NCBI GenBank assembly: GCA_009760855.2 | Contig: WPIO01000002.1 | Location: 10,486,501-10,550,500, forward strand | From: Cristatella mucedo | Taxonomy: Eukaryota > Bryozoa > Phylactolaemata > Cristatellidae | Direction: 5' to 3' | DNA: 64,000 bases | Shown here: positions 42,901 to 53,759 of the stretch, piece after piece | How the letters are laid out: each line of letters opens with the position of its first letter | How positions within the stretch are numbered: position 1 is the first letter of the stretch | Position numbers and translations under genes: made by a program | The notes under the pieces: generated by a model | Told to the model about the DNA's origin: nothing | What the model saw: only the letters and a program-made list of their open reading frames with translations | The model's database searches: none

Positions 42901-43189
42901 TATTAATTATGTAATTATAGTAATAATGTAAATTTGCCATAGCACCCTCAGAGAACGCAATTTCTTTTTGGGCACTTTACATCCTAGCTGCAGATTTTTG
43001 CATCAGTTGTAAGCGCCTGATTGCACACACAGGGAGACCAGCAAGCTGTGAGCTACAGATTTCGAGATCAAATGTCACAAATGCATGGACCAATTTGGAT
43101 ATGTTATCCCTACCTAAGAAAGCTCGAATTATGACAATGTTATGCAGCCGAAAGTAGGCAGACTTGATTGTGGAGCTGATGTGGAATGA

Positions 43190-43440
43190 GAAACAAGTCT
43201 AAACGTTTGGGCAAGCGGCGTGTCGCCCTCAAGTTGCAAGACCTTACCCTCAACATTGGTTTATCTATCATAGCTTCGTTGACGCATGCCCACTATTTTA
43301 AAACGACTTATCATTGGATAACCACGTTGGCACCACTGTCAAGTCGGCCTACCTTCACCCGACGAGCATCGGAGCCTGTTGAGACAAATGTAAGTTAGAC
43401 CAACTAGTTCACGTCCTTGTAACAGCATATGTAGATTAGT
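43190..43440 (+). mobile_element. LINE-1fam fragment, degenerate
   Basis: KLQDLTLNIGLSIIASLTHA corresponds to KLERLTFKIGSASISPVASA of the reference, followed after breaks by LSLDNHVGTTVKSAYLH- and DQLVHVLVTAY-like traces. 42900-43190 holds a reverse LINE tail (42930-42975) and unassigned sequence. Confidence 0.7.
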
Positions 43441-43441
43441 G

Positions 43442-43673
43442 TGAGAATTCGGCAGCTCGTCTGACCTCCCATCAACGGTTTTGCTGTCAGTTTTCATCGC
43501 TTCTGTTTACAACAAGTTGACTCGCTTGTAACATCGTGGCTACATTACTTCCACTCACTTTATTCAAGACGAGCGATCCGGGCCCTTATCATCCGTTCCG
43601 AGTATGAGAATTCGGCAGCTCATTTGACTTCTCCTCAACGGTTTAGCTGCCAATTTACATCGCTTCTGTCTGA
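43442..43673 (+). repeat. Local direct repeat of about 65 bp
   Basis: gagaattcggcagctc at 43442 and again at 43607, each followed by diverged caacggtttngctg and catcgcttctgt. The spacing is about 165 bp. 43673-43920 is unassigned. Confidence 0.7.
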
Positions 43674-43919
43674 GCTTTACTGAATCCATATCGAGCATCA
43701 AATCAACACCGAGATCCTCTCTCAGGTCTTGGTGTTGCTTCACTTGCCGGCACTAGCCTGCCTCTCCGAACTCTTTTATCTTTTGGTTCTGTTCTCCTAT
43801 CAGGTGCTCCTCAATTTGCACTCGCCTCGCCACCCCTCGTGCTGAAGGACAATGCTATGGCGATCTGACCTTCAGCTCGTGCGAGCATAAAGTCGTGAGC
43901 TCATCTCTTGCATCGACAG

Positions 43920-45900
43920 CTGCCTGCAATGACATTTTGCCTTTAAAGTCTCAGCTAAAGCACTGTGCTCTGGCGAGCTTTTCTGTTTGTCCCGCTGAAC
44001 TTATCGGTAATTTTTCGATTGCGCCTTTTAGTCTTACTTTAGGAAAATTCGGCGAATAGTATTTTCCAAGGCCTTGGAGCAATGATATTCTCTTTATCAT
44101 AATGTATTGCATTGTATTTATTGCATTTATTCGCTTGAGAATGCTTGCCTAGGCGTAATTGTAGCTTGCTCGTACATTTCTATGCATGATACCATACATG
44201 TATTCATCTTTGTTTATTGATTACCTTTTGCCTAGTCGCAAAGCACCTGTATAGTGATCTAATTCTCCAAGGCTGCTATCAAAAAATATCTACTTTTAGA
44301 ATTGTTGTTATTTACCTTACTTGGGGAGCTTTCTTTGTCACATGATTACTACTAGTATCATTGGGCTTCTGTCTAGCCAAGCAGAGTGATAAGCAATCAT
44401 TTAAGTTTGATTGCAACAATCGCTTCTCTTGAGCAGCTGCACCATACAGTTTATGCCGCAATGGCTATCGGCAGCGATCCCAAGAGTTAAATCTGCAGAT
44501 AGCCGACAGTCTTCAGCAGGTAATACTGACATTACACAGTGCTAGAGCTTCAGTGCCCTCGTGACGGTAATAGCCATTTACTTACTACTGCTGACACAGA
44601 GGATTTCAGGGACGATAAGGTGACCAATAAAGCACGGTTACTGACTATAGCTGAAGCTCCATGTGTTGAAAACGGGAAACCTACTATATGGCTTGGGAAG
44701 TCCGAGTCTATTGTGTACACGTTAGCGAAGAGCTGGAAGCTGATTACGTTCAGGTTTCTACTTACGCAGCCTTTACCGGAGATTGTCGAATTAAATTTTG
44801 ACTGTTTTTCGTTCGACGCATGCATTACGGTAATTTTGTTTGTTGTAAGTCAGCGGGAAGCAGTCTGTACACTATACTGCAACGTTCTTCCTGAGCATTA
44901 AGTGCACAAGGAATATGGCGATTGGCTAAATCTGGGCTTTCCACCGAGGACAGGCACTGTTTGCAGTGGCCATAGGCAAATGAAACACTCGGCAAGCAAG
45001 TGGTAGCGGAAGCTACAGATTCCCCGTGTACACTCAGGTTTCGCAAGCACTGAATCGAGCTGGGGCAAGGTGTCGTGGCTTTTTCTTTTTGTTGCATTCA
45101 ATTGCTAATTTTCTTACCACTACTTGACCTCAGGCATTGATGTAAGGTGGCGTTAGAATTCAACATGCACGTAGAACCAAGAACTCGATGACAGGAGTCT
45201 GATTATTCCGTTCGATCTACAATTTTATGAAGCGATTCAAGTTACCTCAAAGTGGCAATTAATTCGAATTTTACAATGTTGAATCCTTCTTCAAAAGCTT
45301 CTCTGCTCATGAAATTTTCTCGATACGGTATTGAGCCAATGCAACTTCATACCCGATCGACACTTGCCTCGCCGGGGAGTCGAGGAAATGTCCAAGATCA
45401 GCCGGAAGTAGAGAGTATTTGATTACGCAATGATTTAACAGATTCTCACTTGAGCTCCTTGTTGTGCGTCACAATGGGGCTCGGCACTCCCGTCAAACCT
45501 GGCCAAGGTTCCTCGAACTCAGGTTGCTAATTTCATAGCGGATACAGTTTAATAATAAGCCCACAGGATTAAGCAGGCAAGTATTCAGCTAACTTGATCC
45601 TTTAGAGATCGTTTGGATATGCTCGTCCTTCTATGCATCGACGTCGTCGCTACGGTTGCAGCCTCTACTTTGGTCATTGCTTAAAACCCTCTGTAAAGAA
45701 GGAAACGATTTCTCAAAAAAGAAAACTTGACAAGTTCGTAAACTTAAATTCGGATTATTGTAGACATTTATAACAGCATAGCATATATTCACGGTAATAT
45801 TTCCTTGTGCACACTGCTTACGTTTCACTAAACGTGAATGGGAATATGACTGCATTGGCATAGCGCCCTCAGATAACTTCCTCTCTTTCTAGGGACTTTA
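43920..45900 (+). repeat. Block A, copy 4
   Basis: Best partner of 1-1900. Ends with the reverse LINE-tail motif tagcgccctcagataac at 45859. Contains the longest version of the IWLGKSES ORF. Confidence 0.8.
44539..44901 (+). CDS. Repeat-encoded ORF (IWLGKSES family), longest copy, 120 codons
   Basis: The open plus-strand frame reads TTADTEDFRDDKVTNKARLL, then ENGKPTIWLGKSESIVYTLA, KSWKLITFRFLLTQPLPEIV, a Cys/Phe-rich segment and ends NVLPEH. The middle 45 residues are conserved in three other block A copies with in-frame length change only. No domain I recognise, no signal peptide; the hydrophobic stretch CITVILFVV near residues 94-102 is too short to call a membrane span. The opposite strand is open over most of the same region. 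Probably a remnant of a coding exon carried by the repeat, not a working gene. Confidence 0.35.
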   Translation: MLELQCPRDGNSHLLTTADTEDFRDDKVTNKARLLTIAEAPCVENGKPTIWLGKSESIVYTLAKSWKLITFRFLLTQPLPEIVELNFDCFSFDACITVILFVVSQREAVCTLYCNVLPEH

Positions 45901-46900
45901 GCTATGCTGCAATGGCAGCAATGTGTGATTAATCGCTGCACTACGGCTGCATTGAATACGAGATCAAATGTAAATCAGACTTCCACTGAAGAAATTACGA
46001 AATAGAAAATGTAAGGCCAAATAAAACGTAGGCATTTCTGTCAGGCTGATGAGTCGTCTTTTCAGTTTTTATATTTTTCCTCGAACAAGGTGAATGCAAA
46101 TTCTCTTTGAAAGTAAGCACCGCATCTGTTGAGTTGATCTAACTTTAGGAACCGATTGAAAGCTTAAAAAGCATGTACACAATTTGGTCTGGCATTTAAA
46201 GTGACTAGATTACGGACGAAACACTTTGGACTGAGAGTGTTCACTCCGAAACGCACCGTACAACCTTGAACATTCGCTGGCGAATGATACCATATAAACA
46301 GCTCACGCGAGAACAAGCGTAGCTAAAAACCGGTGTGTTGTGCATTTTACTCATCCCGTACTGCCGTGTATGTGCTTGCACACACTTTGATTGATTACAC
46401 CAATGTTAAAAATTCTTTTGCGTGCTTTATCTCTAGCATGTATGCGTTGCCTGCAACCAAATAATCATTCTGTGAAAATTCTTTCGGAATACATCATCAT
46501 TATTATTATTATTATTAATTGCTTACATTCGAGGGCTCTTAATGGCAGTGAGCTGTCCAGCATCAGCCGATGAGGTGCCCGAAATCCTGCTTTGCATTTG
46601 ACCAGCCTTGCACTGTCAGGCCGCCGATCTCATTGCCAACTATCGATCCATAAATTGACTCACTCACCTGGCCTACTAGACCATGCGCTGCATCGCTCGA
46701 TCCGGCAGACTCAAGCGTCGAAGTACCGTGAGCAGGAACCTCGTCACTTTGCTCTACACTGCACTTAGATAGCGCCTGCACGTTCTCCGCTACTGCACTT
46801 CACGGCCCGAGTGACTCGATTGAACAAGCTGTGGACTCTCTTGTACTCAATAGGCTCGCTGCCTTGTAGTTTCGCACAAAGCTGGCTGCAAAAAGCCTAC
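45900..46900. other. Unassigned sequence
   Basis: Low-complexity ATT run at 46496-46517. A minus-strand open frame at 46563-46781 is not supported by any motif or repeat pairing. No match to other blocks seen. Confidence 0.35.
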
Positions 46901-48800
46901 TGTGCATTGCATTTTATCTTAGATTTGAGCAAGCGCTCGGCCGCTTATCAATCCTGCGTTGAATTTGCCAATTAGGCATTGCCGTCTGTGCATAGGTCGA
47001 TAGCGCCACGACCAAAAATCCGTCGTGCTTTGCGTGTTCCTTTACAAAAAGGATTATGTAGGACCGCAGTCAGACTTTGCGAAAACAGCGCGAGTCGATC
47101 GATGTTGTCCCAAACTTATGCACAGAGCCAATCAACTTGCGATCTTCAGCACAAGAAATCCCGGGTGCCAGCGCCCCATAACGCCGCCATGCTGATAATT
47201 CTTTTTAACGACCGAACGTTTATCCTGCATACATGGCATAATCGTGGTCGGAGAAAATGACGAGCTCATATCTGTATTACAGCATAATAAAAGTATATAC
47301 CGACCATTAGTAGCTAGATTCGCGAGTCACCTCTGCAAACTTGCATAGTCGATGCGCCCAGCTCAGGATTTGAACCCACGACCTCGGTAGCGAGGACGGG
47401 AAAAGCAGCCACCTTACCTAGTTTGCCACCGCGGTTCTCACAATGCAGCAGTGCAGTATGCTCAGCAGTTTAATCTTTTATCTGCATTGCATGGAGCTCA
47501 CGACTTGCCACACGTTACCAGCGTCTTTAAAGAGCAACTGTTGCATTTACATAATTTCGTTCTTTTACTTCTTTCGAGGTGAATCAAGCTCTACAGTTGT
47601 TTATGATATGGTTTGTTTTTCTTTGCCGTATAAGTGTAACAGAGTTCTGATTTGTGAGAGGCCCAGAGTAGGCCCATCGTCCTTAGCTTTGCTGCTGTGC
47701 CCAGCTATACAGCTTCCCAAGCTGTTTACATCACTCAATCATAGACACCGACCGCCGAAAGCATCAAGATGATTGTAAGCACCGCAGCAGGAACATATCA
47801 TTGCTTCTTTTTGAGATTCAATGGCTCATTTAACGGTCGCTTATGATACTCAAGTGCGTGAGTTACTAGTGGTGACTTACTAGTGGTTACTAGTCACGAG
47901 AGCTTTTAGCGATGCAGCTGCAATATTTAATCTCGAAGTGGCATTGTTTGAGAGCATCATCAGGATTGCCCGTGGTTAATATTAACTTCCTTAGTTAGTG
48001 CATTCAGGATTATCGTAATTTTCTGCGGTTCTATACTACCCTATGTGCATGCAACCGGCATTGATAACTACTGCCGATACTCGGGAATTTTGCTTTTGAT
48101 AGCCAAAGAGCCTAAAAATGTTCTCTAAACCAACAATGTGTTAGGCATACGGTTTTTCGAAAACGGTTTCTCTGTAGCATTGTTTAGCATAAACAATGTT
48201 GGGTGCTATTTTTCGTGCAATTTTGCTCCCGGACGACGTAATTTAGACTCTTATTAGACCGGCGGTCAGCTTTTCCAGCTAATTTTATAATCACGCTTCT
48301 CCGACCTCACGCTTTAGCCCTGTCGGTTTTTCAGAATGTTGACTGTGAAGCTTGGCTCTGAGTTGAATCTCCTGAAGGCGAGTACCATTGGCCCTCTCTG
48401 GGTTCGGTCTTCATTCTCCCTGGATGGCGGTTGGCTCGTATCGTGGGTGGGGCTTCTCGTACCTTGAAGGAAGAAGGTGCCTGACTTCCATGAACATGCC
48501 GCCCTGAATTATTTGATTCGTTAATTTCAGAAGGTGCCCAGTTTGTGCGAGGGGGCGGAGAGTATGTTACTGAGGGGAATGCATCGGTACGACTTAAGTT
48601 TCAAGTCCAGGCTTCTGCCTTCAGTCGTGCAGTCTGTCTCGTTTCATTGATTGTGCCTCCTTTACCGGTTACCTACAGTGTCTGGACTAACTTCAAATAC
48701 TTTGAAGACTTTTCCTTTAGCAGTAATGCTCTCACAGGTGTTAACGAGTTACCGGCTCACATCACATTATCTCCTGATTAATTGAGATTTGGAAAGAAGC
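46900..48800 (+). repeat. Block B, copy 3
   Basis: Colinear with 24780-26600. Includes the reverse tRNA-related SINE head at 47335-47436 (atttgaacccacgacctcgg, ccttacctagtttgccacc) and, near its end, LINE-1fam traces (48690-48780: NFKYFEDFSFSSNALTGV, like NLKSFGDRAFSSYAPKAW). Confidence 0.8.
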
Positions 48801-49430
48801 TGAAAAGCTAAAAGCTACCTGCTGCCAGGCAGTCTCTGCTCAGTCCGAGAAAATTTTCTAGCGGTGCCGTTGTGCACAGCGAGATCTTATTGGCAGAGGG
48901 CAAGAACGACATGGTTTTATTATACAAAAGCACTTGGCAATCCTGAATTCTTGTCTCACCAGTGCACAATTGACTTCATATGACTCACTGGAACTCGAGT
49001 CCTACTAACCATTGGCCACGCGTGCCGTCTTGCGTGTTTTTGCATGCTCTCCTAAAAAGGATACATTCCATGCACATCATGAAGTACGGTTTATTGCCCC
49101 TGCTAAAAGGAGTTGCAAGGATGGCACGAAAGGAGATTAATCTCTTTTTTGGGGGCGCTTTTCGTAACACTTATTCTTATTGTTATTACTATTTATTATT
49201 GCCGAGCGGCCTGTCTACGTAAGGGTGCAGCTTCCGGCTATCAGTGCAGTCACTTCGTCGCGGCTTGCCATAGGCACACTAGTTTAGGTTCTTTGAAGTC
49301 TGGTGGCGAGCTCTTGAACCGCTCGTGAGCTTTCTTTACAGCAAGATGAAAGCACCTAGAAAGAGATTGGATACCTGAGGGTGCTTTATCAAGTATATTA
49401 TGATAATTATTATTATTATTATTCTGCCTA
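48800..49430 (+). repeat. Block C-like segment and LINE-1fam tail before the SIM/SR ORF
   Basis: 48800-49090 is block C-type (agctacctgctgccaggcag, ggcaagaacgacatggtttt). 49325-49425 is a LINE-1fam 3' end (gatgaaagcacctagaaagagattgg, gggtgctttatcaag, ATT run). The tail stands where the RING exon would be expected from the reverse copy. Confidence 0.6.
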
Positions 49431-49517
49431 TTCGCGGCTGTTTTCAGTGTTCGGCCGCAACCCGACGTGTGTTCGCTATTTTGTTCCTTTGCAGTTTTTC
49501 AGTCTGTCGGCTCAGCA

Positions 49518-50783
49518 ATGAACCGACGACGAGGCGGTCGCAACGGTCGCTCGGAAGGTTCCAGCACTTTGCCTCTGACGTCAGCGATCTCCTTGCCGAA
49601 TTCCTTGCACAGTACAGCGGATCGAGGGTTCGACGCAGCAGTGTCCGTGTCCAGTGCGGCTCGATTGGCTGCTAGTAGGCTGTCGTCTGTGCATCGTCCG
49701 TCCGAGCCTGAGCCGGTCCGTTCAACGGCTGCTGCAGCTTCTTTGGCACGGCTCGATGACTTCAGCCCTGCTGCAGACGATTCGGATGGCTCGTCCGAGG
49801 TGCTGATAATCGCCGAAGAAAGGCCGTGGAGCGATCGCACGCCAGTCTGCTTGCCGAGCGAGAGCGATGACTATGTCGGCCATCGCAGCCACTCTCGTAG
49901 CCCTCTGGCGGCAGCAGCTGCACCCAGGGCAGAAAGCAGTAGAGCTAGAGAGAGTGCGCTTGGTGCCATTACATCTGGGTGCCGCCAAGGCAGCAGCCGT
50001 GCTAGCCGGTTGTTGCCCACGACCTCATTGCCGTCAGCCCCTGTCAACTCGTCGAGCGAGAGCGATGACTACGACGGCCATCTCAGCCGCTCTGGCAGGT
50101 TCTGCTGCTACACCTGCTGCTTCTCGTCTGCTGCTTCTCCGGCTGCTGTTGCAGCTGCAGCTAAAGCTTCTGTTTCAGCTGCTTCCAAAGCTGCTGCCGC
50201 GGCAGTTGCGACTGCTGCAGCTGCCTTCAGGGCCGGAGCGCTGTCAGTATCGACATCCAGCAGCGATCTGCCAGCAGAATCAGACGGTGATGAGCTAGGC
50301 CGTCGTAGCCGCTCTCGAAGCCCCCTGGCAGCTGCTGCTGCTGCACCCAGAGCAGGATGTAGAAGAACTACAGAGCTTGCACGTGGTGCCACGACGTCTA
50401 GGGGCCGTCGAGGCAGCAGCCGAGTTGGTCAGTCGCTGACCACGACGAACTCTACAAGTGGCACGAAGTCTTCGACTCGACGGCCGACGGCGGGCTGCGA
50501 GTTTGCAGGTAGTCGCCAGACTGCGAGTCACTCGCAAAATCGATGCAGCAGGTCGGGTCACACTTCTCTGTCTCAAAGCCGTAATCAAGGAAGTGGCCAC
50601 AGGCGACAGGTCGCTCAGCAACAAAACACGGGACCAAAAGGGTTTCGACGGCCCGTTGGTAGCTCTCTTCCTCGAACGGCCAACGACGGGTCCAGCTTTG
50701 CACCGACTCGCCGAGTCAGTGCTTCAATGGGCAATGAAAGGAACAGCAGCAGCAGCAGCAGCAGCAGCAACGAATATCACTGA
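49518..50783 (+). CDS. SIM- and SR-repeat protein of the RING/SIM/SR family, open frame of 421 codons
   Basis: This is the longest open frame in the window without retroelement motifs. Counting from the ATG at 49518 (context cagcaatga; the frame is open back to 49467, and ttgttcctttgcag just before could be a 3' splice site), residues about 87-103 read DDSDGSSEVLIIAEERP, a SUMO-interacting-type core with acidic and Ser flanks. An SR module follows (LPSESDDYVGHRSHSRSPLA, about 112-131). A weaker one (SSSESDDYDGHLSRSG) comes next, then an Ala-rich segment and a second full module (LPAESDGDELGRRSRSRSPL, about 251-270). The C terminus is Gln/Ser-rich and ends in eight Ser encoded by a CAG/AGC run. 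Nuclear localisation is likely from the Arg/Ser content. The RING seen in related copies is missing, so E3 activity is not expected from this copy alone. Confidence 0.6.
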   Translation: MNRRRGGRNGRSEGSSTLPLTSAISLPNSLHSTADRGFDAAVSVSSAARLAASRLSSVHRPSEPEPVRSTAAAASLARLDDFSPAADDSDGSSEVLIIAEERPWSDRTPVCLPSESDDYVGHRSHSRSPLAAAAAPRAESSRARESALGAITSGCRQGSSRASRLLPTTSLPSAPVNSSSESDDYDGHLSRSGRFCCYTCCFSSAASPAAVAAAAKASVSAASKAAAAAVATAAAAFRAGALSVSTSSSDLPAESDGDELGRRSRSRSPLAAAAAAPRAGCRRTTELARGATTSRGRRGSSRVGQSLTTTNSTSGTKSSTRRPTAGCEFAGSRQTASHSQNRCSRSGHTSLSQSRNQGSGHRRQVAQQQNTGPKGFRRPVGSSLPRTANDGSSFAPTRRVSASMGNERNSSSSSSSSNEYH

Positions 50784-52160
50784 GCTTCCCAGCAAATGAC
50801 CGAGCTACTCATAGCATGGTGTCCTAGCTAGACGGCTCTTTTTTCGGCAAGACGGCACTGGCATTCATCGTGTGGCGCGCTTGCCCGTCTTGCGACCGTG
50901 ACAATTTCTGCTAGCTCAACTTCGCAATTTAGCCCACGGTATCATATCCGAGACTCAGCTCTCAAGTTCCAATTCCTGAATACGTCTGCTTTTGTTCAGT
51001 CCTAAGTCGTACCGACATGCAGAGTTTCCCAAGGCTACTTTAAGTGAAGTGTAGCTGGCATTTATAGCCAACGCACCGCAATATAAGCGGATTTAATACA
51101 TTAATTAAATATTCAATTAATAATGAATGACATATATCTAGCTCGCCGTCTTTTTCATCGACGATACCGTATCCATTGACAATAATTTCACGTGGCAGAC
51201 TCAATTCTCTGGCACAGACAGGGTGTCGGATGTTTCGACCTGGAACGTTTTCATTCCAGATTTCTTGGGCTTAGGTTCGGATGCTTCAACAGCAGCGCTT
51301 AGGCCGTAGGCCCACATGTTTTGGCTGAAAGTGTTGACATTTTTGGACGTGCACAAGGGAATCGTGCATTTGCGAAGGCATTGGTTAGTGGTCTACTTTT
51401 CAAGGAACTATGAACTTTCTTTTATTTATCTGTATTTCTTTAACCTTAAGAAGCTCAATTTGATATATACATTATGCTGTTGATTCAGCCGCCCTTCACT
51501 TTAGTTTCGAGTTGGCAGCCAGTTTATGATCCGCTACGCTAAGAATGAAGAAAATTCATTTAAATTATTGTCAACTACTGCAAAGCAGCAGAAACAACAA
51601 AAGCTTACCTGTTGCGCTTGAGAACTGATGTTTTTGGTTACGGTAAGCGATTGAGTTAAGAATATTTAGTCGAACCTAAACTTAGAGAAAGCTAAAGCCA
51701 CTTGATGAAAGTAGCTACCTGCATGTAGCCCTATTACACACAAAATAAATATAATTCATTGGAGTTTCGCCTTAAGAGAACATAATCTCTATCCAAGCGC
51801 TTCACATGCACTGCAGGGCTCGAGCGTACGAACGTGGCCGTCAGAGGCAAACACCTTAACTCCTGGGCCAATCCCGGGCGACAGAACCCCTTTCAGAGGA
51901 CGATTATCGTATGCGACTACGAATCATCTAGTTGTGGAGCTTTGGTGTGCAGAGAACTGAACAGGCGTGGAACTTTTACCGTCGGCCAAGTAAATTTGCG
52001 AGCGGATAAATCAGTGGAAAACTTCGCAGGGAGATAAGTACGGCCAGGAGGAGGGCGGCACGCAGAGGAGTAGATACAAACAGCTGGCGCATATGTGCAG
52101 ATGGCTCTGAAATCAAGTTGTATGTATGTACCTGTATGTATCTAAATCTGTAACTCCACA
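50784..52160 (+). repeat. 3' flank of the RING/SIM/SR unit, copy 2
   Basis: Colinear with 27240-28250 and, reversed, with 8671-7900. Carries an extra reverse S1 SINE (51748-51878) not present in the 27-28 kb copy. A 67-codon open frame at 51834-52037 spans SINE sequence and is not supported. Confidence 0.75.
51748..51878 (-). mobile_element. tRNA-derived SINE, family S1, reverse
   Basis: tataattcattggagtttcgcc, aagcgcttcacatgcactgcagggctcgagcg (B box side), caaacaccttaactcctgggcc (A box side). Missing from the colinear copy near 28.2 kb. Confidence 0.75.
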
Positions 52161-52690
52161 ATTCCATCAAGACCGAGTCGGTGTTATGCTGGAGAATGTC
52201 ATATACTGCACTCAAATACTACGCTGCTTTTGGTGTGCTTGCGATAGCCAATGGATTTCGTCCAACATAATAAAGAGACAGTAGTATGCACAGCTCAGAC
52301 CTGAGCTCACTAAGTTGATGAATTACGTTGCATGAAAGTAGCAGCTCAGAACAACTGGAAATGATGTGCCAGGCTTTCGGCATATCATTGATGTCGGTGC
52401 TTAAGAGTTGTGGTTGTGTGCTTCAAGTCACACAACTTGCAGAACCGGAGTTTCTGTCGCTAAAGGTCTTAAAGATAAGGAATAGAGCAGCTAACTGATT
52501 CTCCATAGAGAACCTGAGAGCACGAGAAGGCTAATACTGGTGTAGTGGTTCAGCTAGATACGAGTGAGCCAAGTCGTGTGGTTCTTTGCGGGTCGGAGTA
52601 AGAATTTATCTCTGCATCTTCTGATCAACCGGGATCCGCCACAGTTCCTTCAGCAAACGGAGACACATGGCTGGTTTTCTTGGATTTTTC
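52160..52690 (-). mobile_element. LINE-2fam fragment, reverse, degenerate
   Basis: The reverse strand carries the decayed equivalents of EQRIQTKVLTL, LAPSYLAEL, LRLKTFGDR and the 3' region with the gcgctata-type end near 52200. Colinear with 28250-28660. Confidence 0.65.
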
Positions 52691-52725
52691 GCTAAACTTG
52701 TAAGATTCATTTATTTGTGTAATTC

Positions 52726-52872
52726 ATTTGTTAAGCGCCCTAAGAGACTTACATCTTTATCCACGGTCTTCACATGTACCGCAGGGCTCGAGCCCAACAC
52801 TTTGTTCGTAAAGGTATGCACTTTGACCTTGATCGTTTAAGTCGAGCACCATCACTTCTGGGCCTAACAAGG
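52726..52872 (-). mobile_element. tRNA-derived SINE, family S1, reverse
   Basis: Pair of 28674-28815: gcgccctaagagacttac, cagggctcgagcccaac, tcacttctgggcctaac. Confidence 0.8.
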
Positions 52873-52914
52873 GCAGCCTTGCGGCCAGATTTGTCTCAGG
52901 CTTCCTAGGCTTGC

Positions 52915-53055
52915 CGAGCTGGTTGGTCCAGCGGTTAAGTTGCTCGCCCCGACTTAAGGTCTGGCTGAGGTCATGGGCTCGAGCCCTGAGGCATATGTGA
53001 AGCGCCTGAATAGAGATTTAGTTCTCTTGGGGCGCTATACAAATGAATTATATTT
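52915..53055 (+). mobile_element. tRNA-derived SINE, family S1
   Basis: gagctggttggtccagcggtt (A box side, 52916 on), gggctcgagccc (52976-52987, B box), then gaagcgcctgaatagagat and ggggcgctatacaaatgaatta. It stands close to the inverted S1 copy at 52726-52872, so the two could pair. Confidence 0.88.
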
Positions 53056-53409
53056 ATTTATATATTTTGGCTCAATGACTTTTTTCCGGCATTTCAGACT
53101 AAACTTAATTACACGCGTTTCATTATTCATCTATATATTTATTGTATAAATATGAAGCTTCAAGGTTGCGAATAGCGTAGTAATGAGCGACCACCATCGC
53201 CAGGAGTCAGTCCTCGTCTTTAGGCATCTCCTGAGAGCGGCCATCGGCCCAGGCGTCCGATTCAAGCCAGGAGGCGTCGAAATCGATCGCCTCGACTGGC
53301 CAGCCGCTCCAGTCAGATCATTAACGCCTACTGCTGCAAATTCGCTGAAGTGCACGTTCCCGTCCTCCGACTGCTGCGAAGTCGGCCGGCTCGCTCAAAT
53401 GACGAGCCC

Positions 53410-53747
53410 CTACAGCCTGAATTCCTTGGTCCATAAGCTATTCCATGTCTTGAAACTGTTTACGTGCACTTCGCCATCTTCGTCTGTCGGCGGCTGACTA
53501 TCGGGATCGGTTAGGTATTTCTCGACGACCCTTGGCGAGGTGGGCAGTTGACCGCGCGTCTTCTTCATGCTGTCGATCATGTCCATTGCCACCTGAAACC
53601 TCTTGGTCACGTTGAGCTGCTTAATGGGAACCGGTGCAGCAGCAGCAGGCGGCGGAGGCGGCAGACGTGGCCACTGAGCGCCGTCGGCAGCAGGCTGCCT
53701 CGGCGCTGTTGCTTTCGCTTGGGGCTCTTCTGCATCCGTTGGCAGCC
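53410..53747 (-). CDS. Possible terminal coding exon, unknown protein
   Basis: On the minus strand the frame opens just after atatttttaag (AG at 53749-53748) and runs to a TAG at 53412-53410. It reads LPTDAEEPQAKATAPRQP, an Ala/Pro-rich part with five Pro (LPPPPPAAAAPVPIKQLNV), then TKRFQVAMDMIDSMKKTRGQ, LPTSPRVVEKYLTDPDSQPP and an acidic TDEDGEVHVNSF ending TKEFRL. The mix of a low-complexity linker and a charged helical part is protein-like, and no other copy exists in the window. The acceptor has only a short pyrimidine tract. A frame downstream of the stop (53355-53131) is also open. I do not recognise the family. Confidence 0.4.
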
Positions 53748-53759
53748 CTTAAAAATATT

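Noticed and set aside
49499-50703. Minus-strand open frames opposite the SIM/SR gene
   Set aside because: Shadows of the Ser/Ala-rich plus-strand frame; the protein pattern conserved between copies is on the gene strand.
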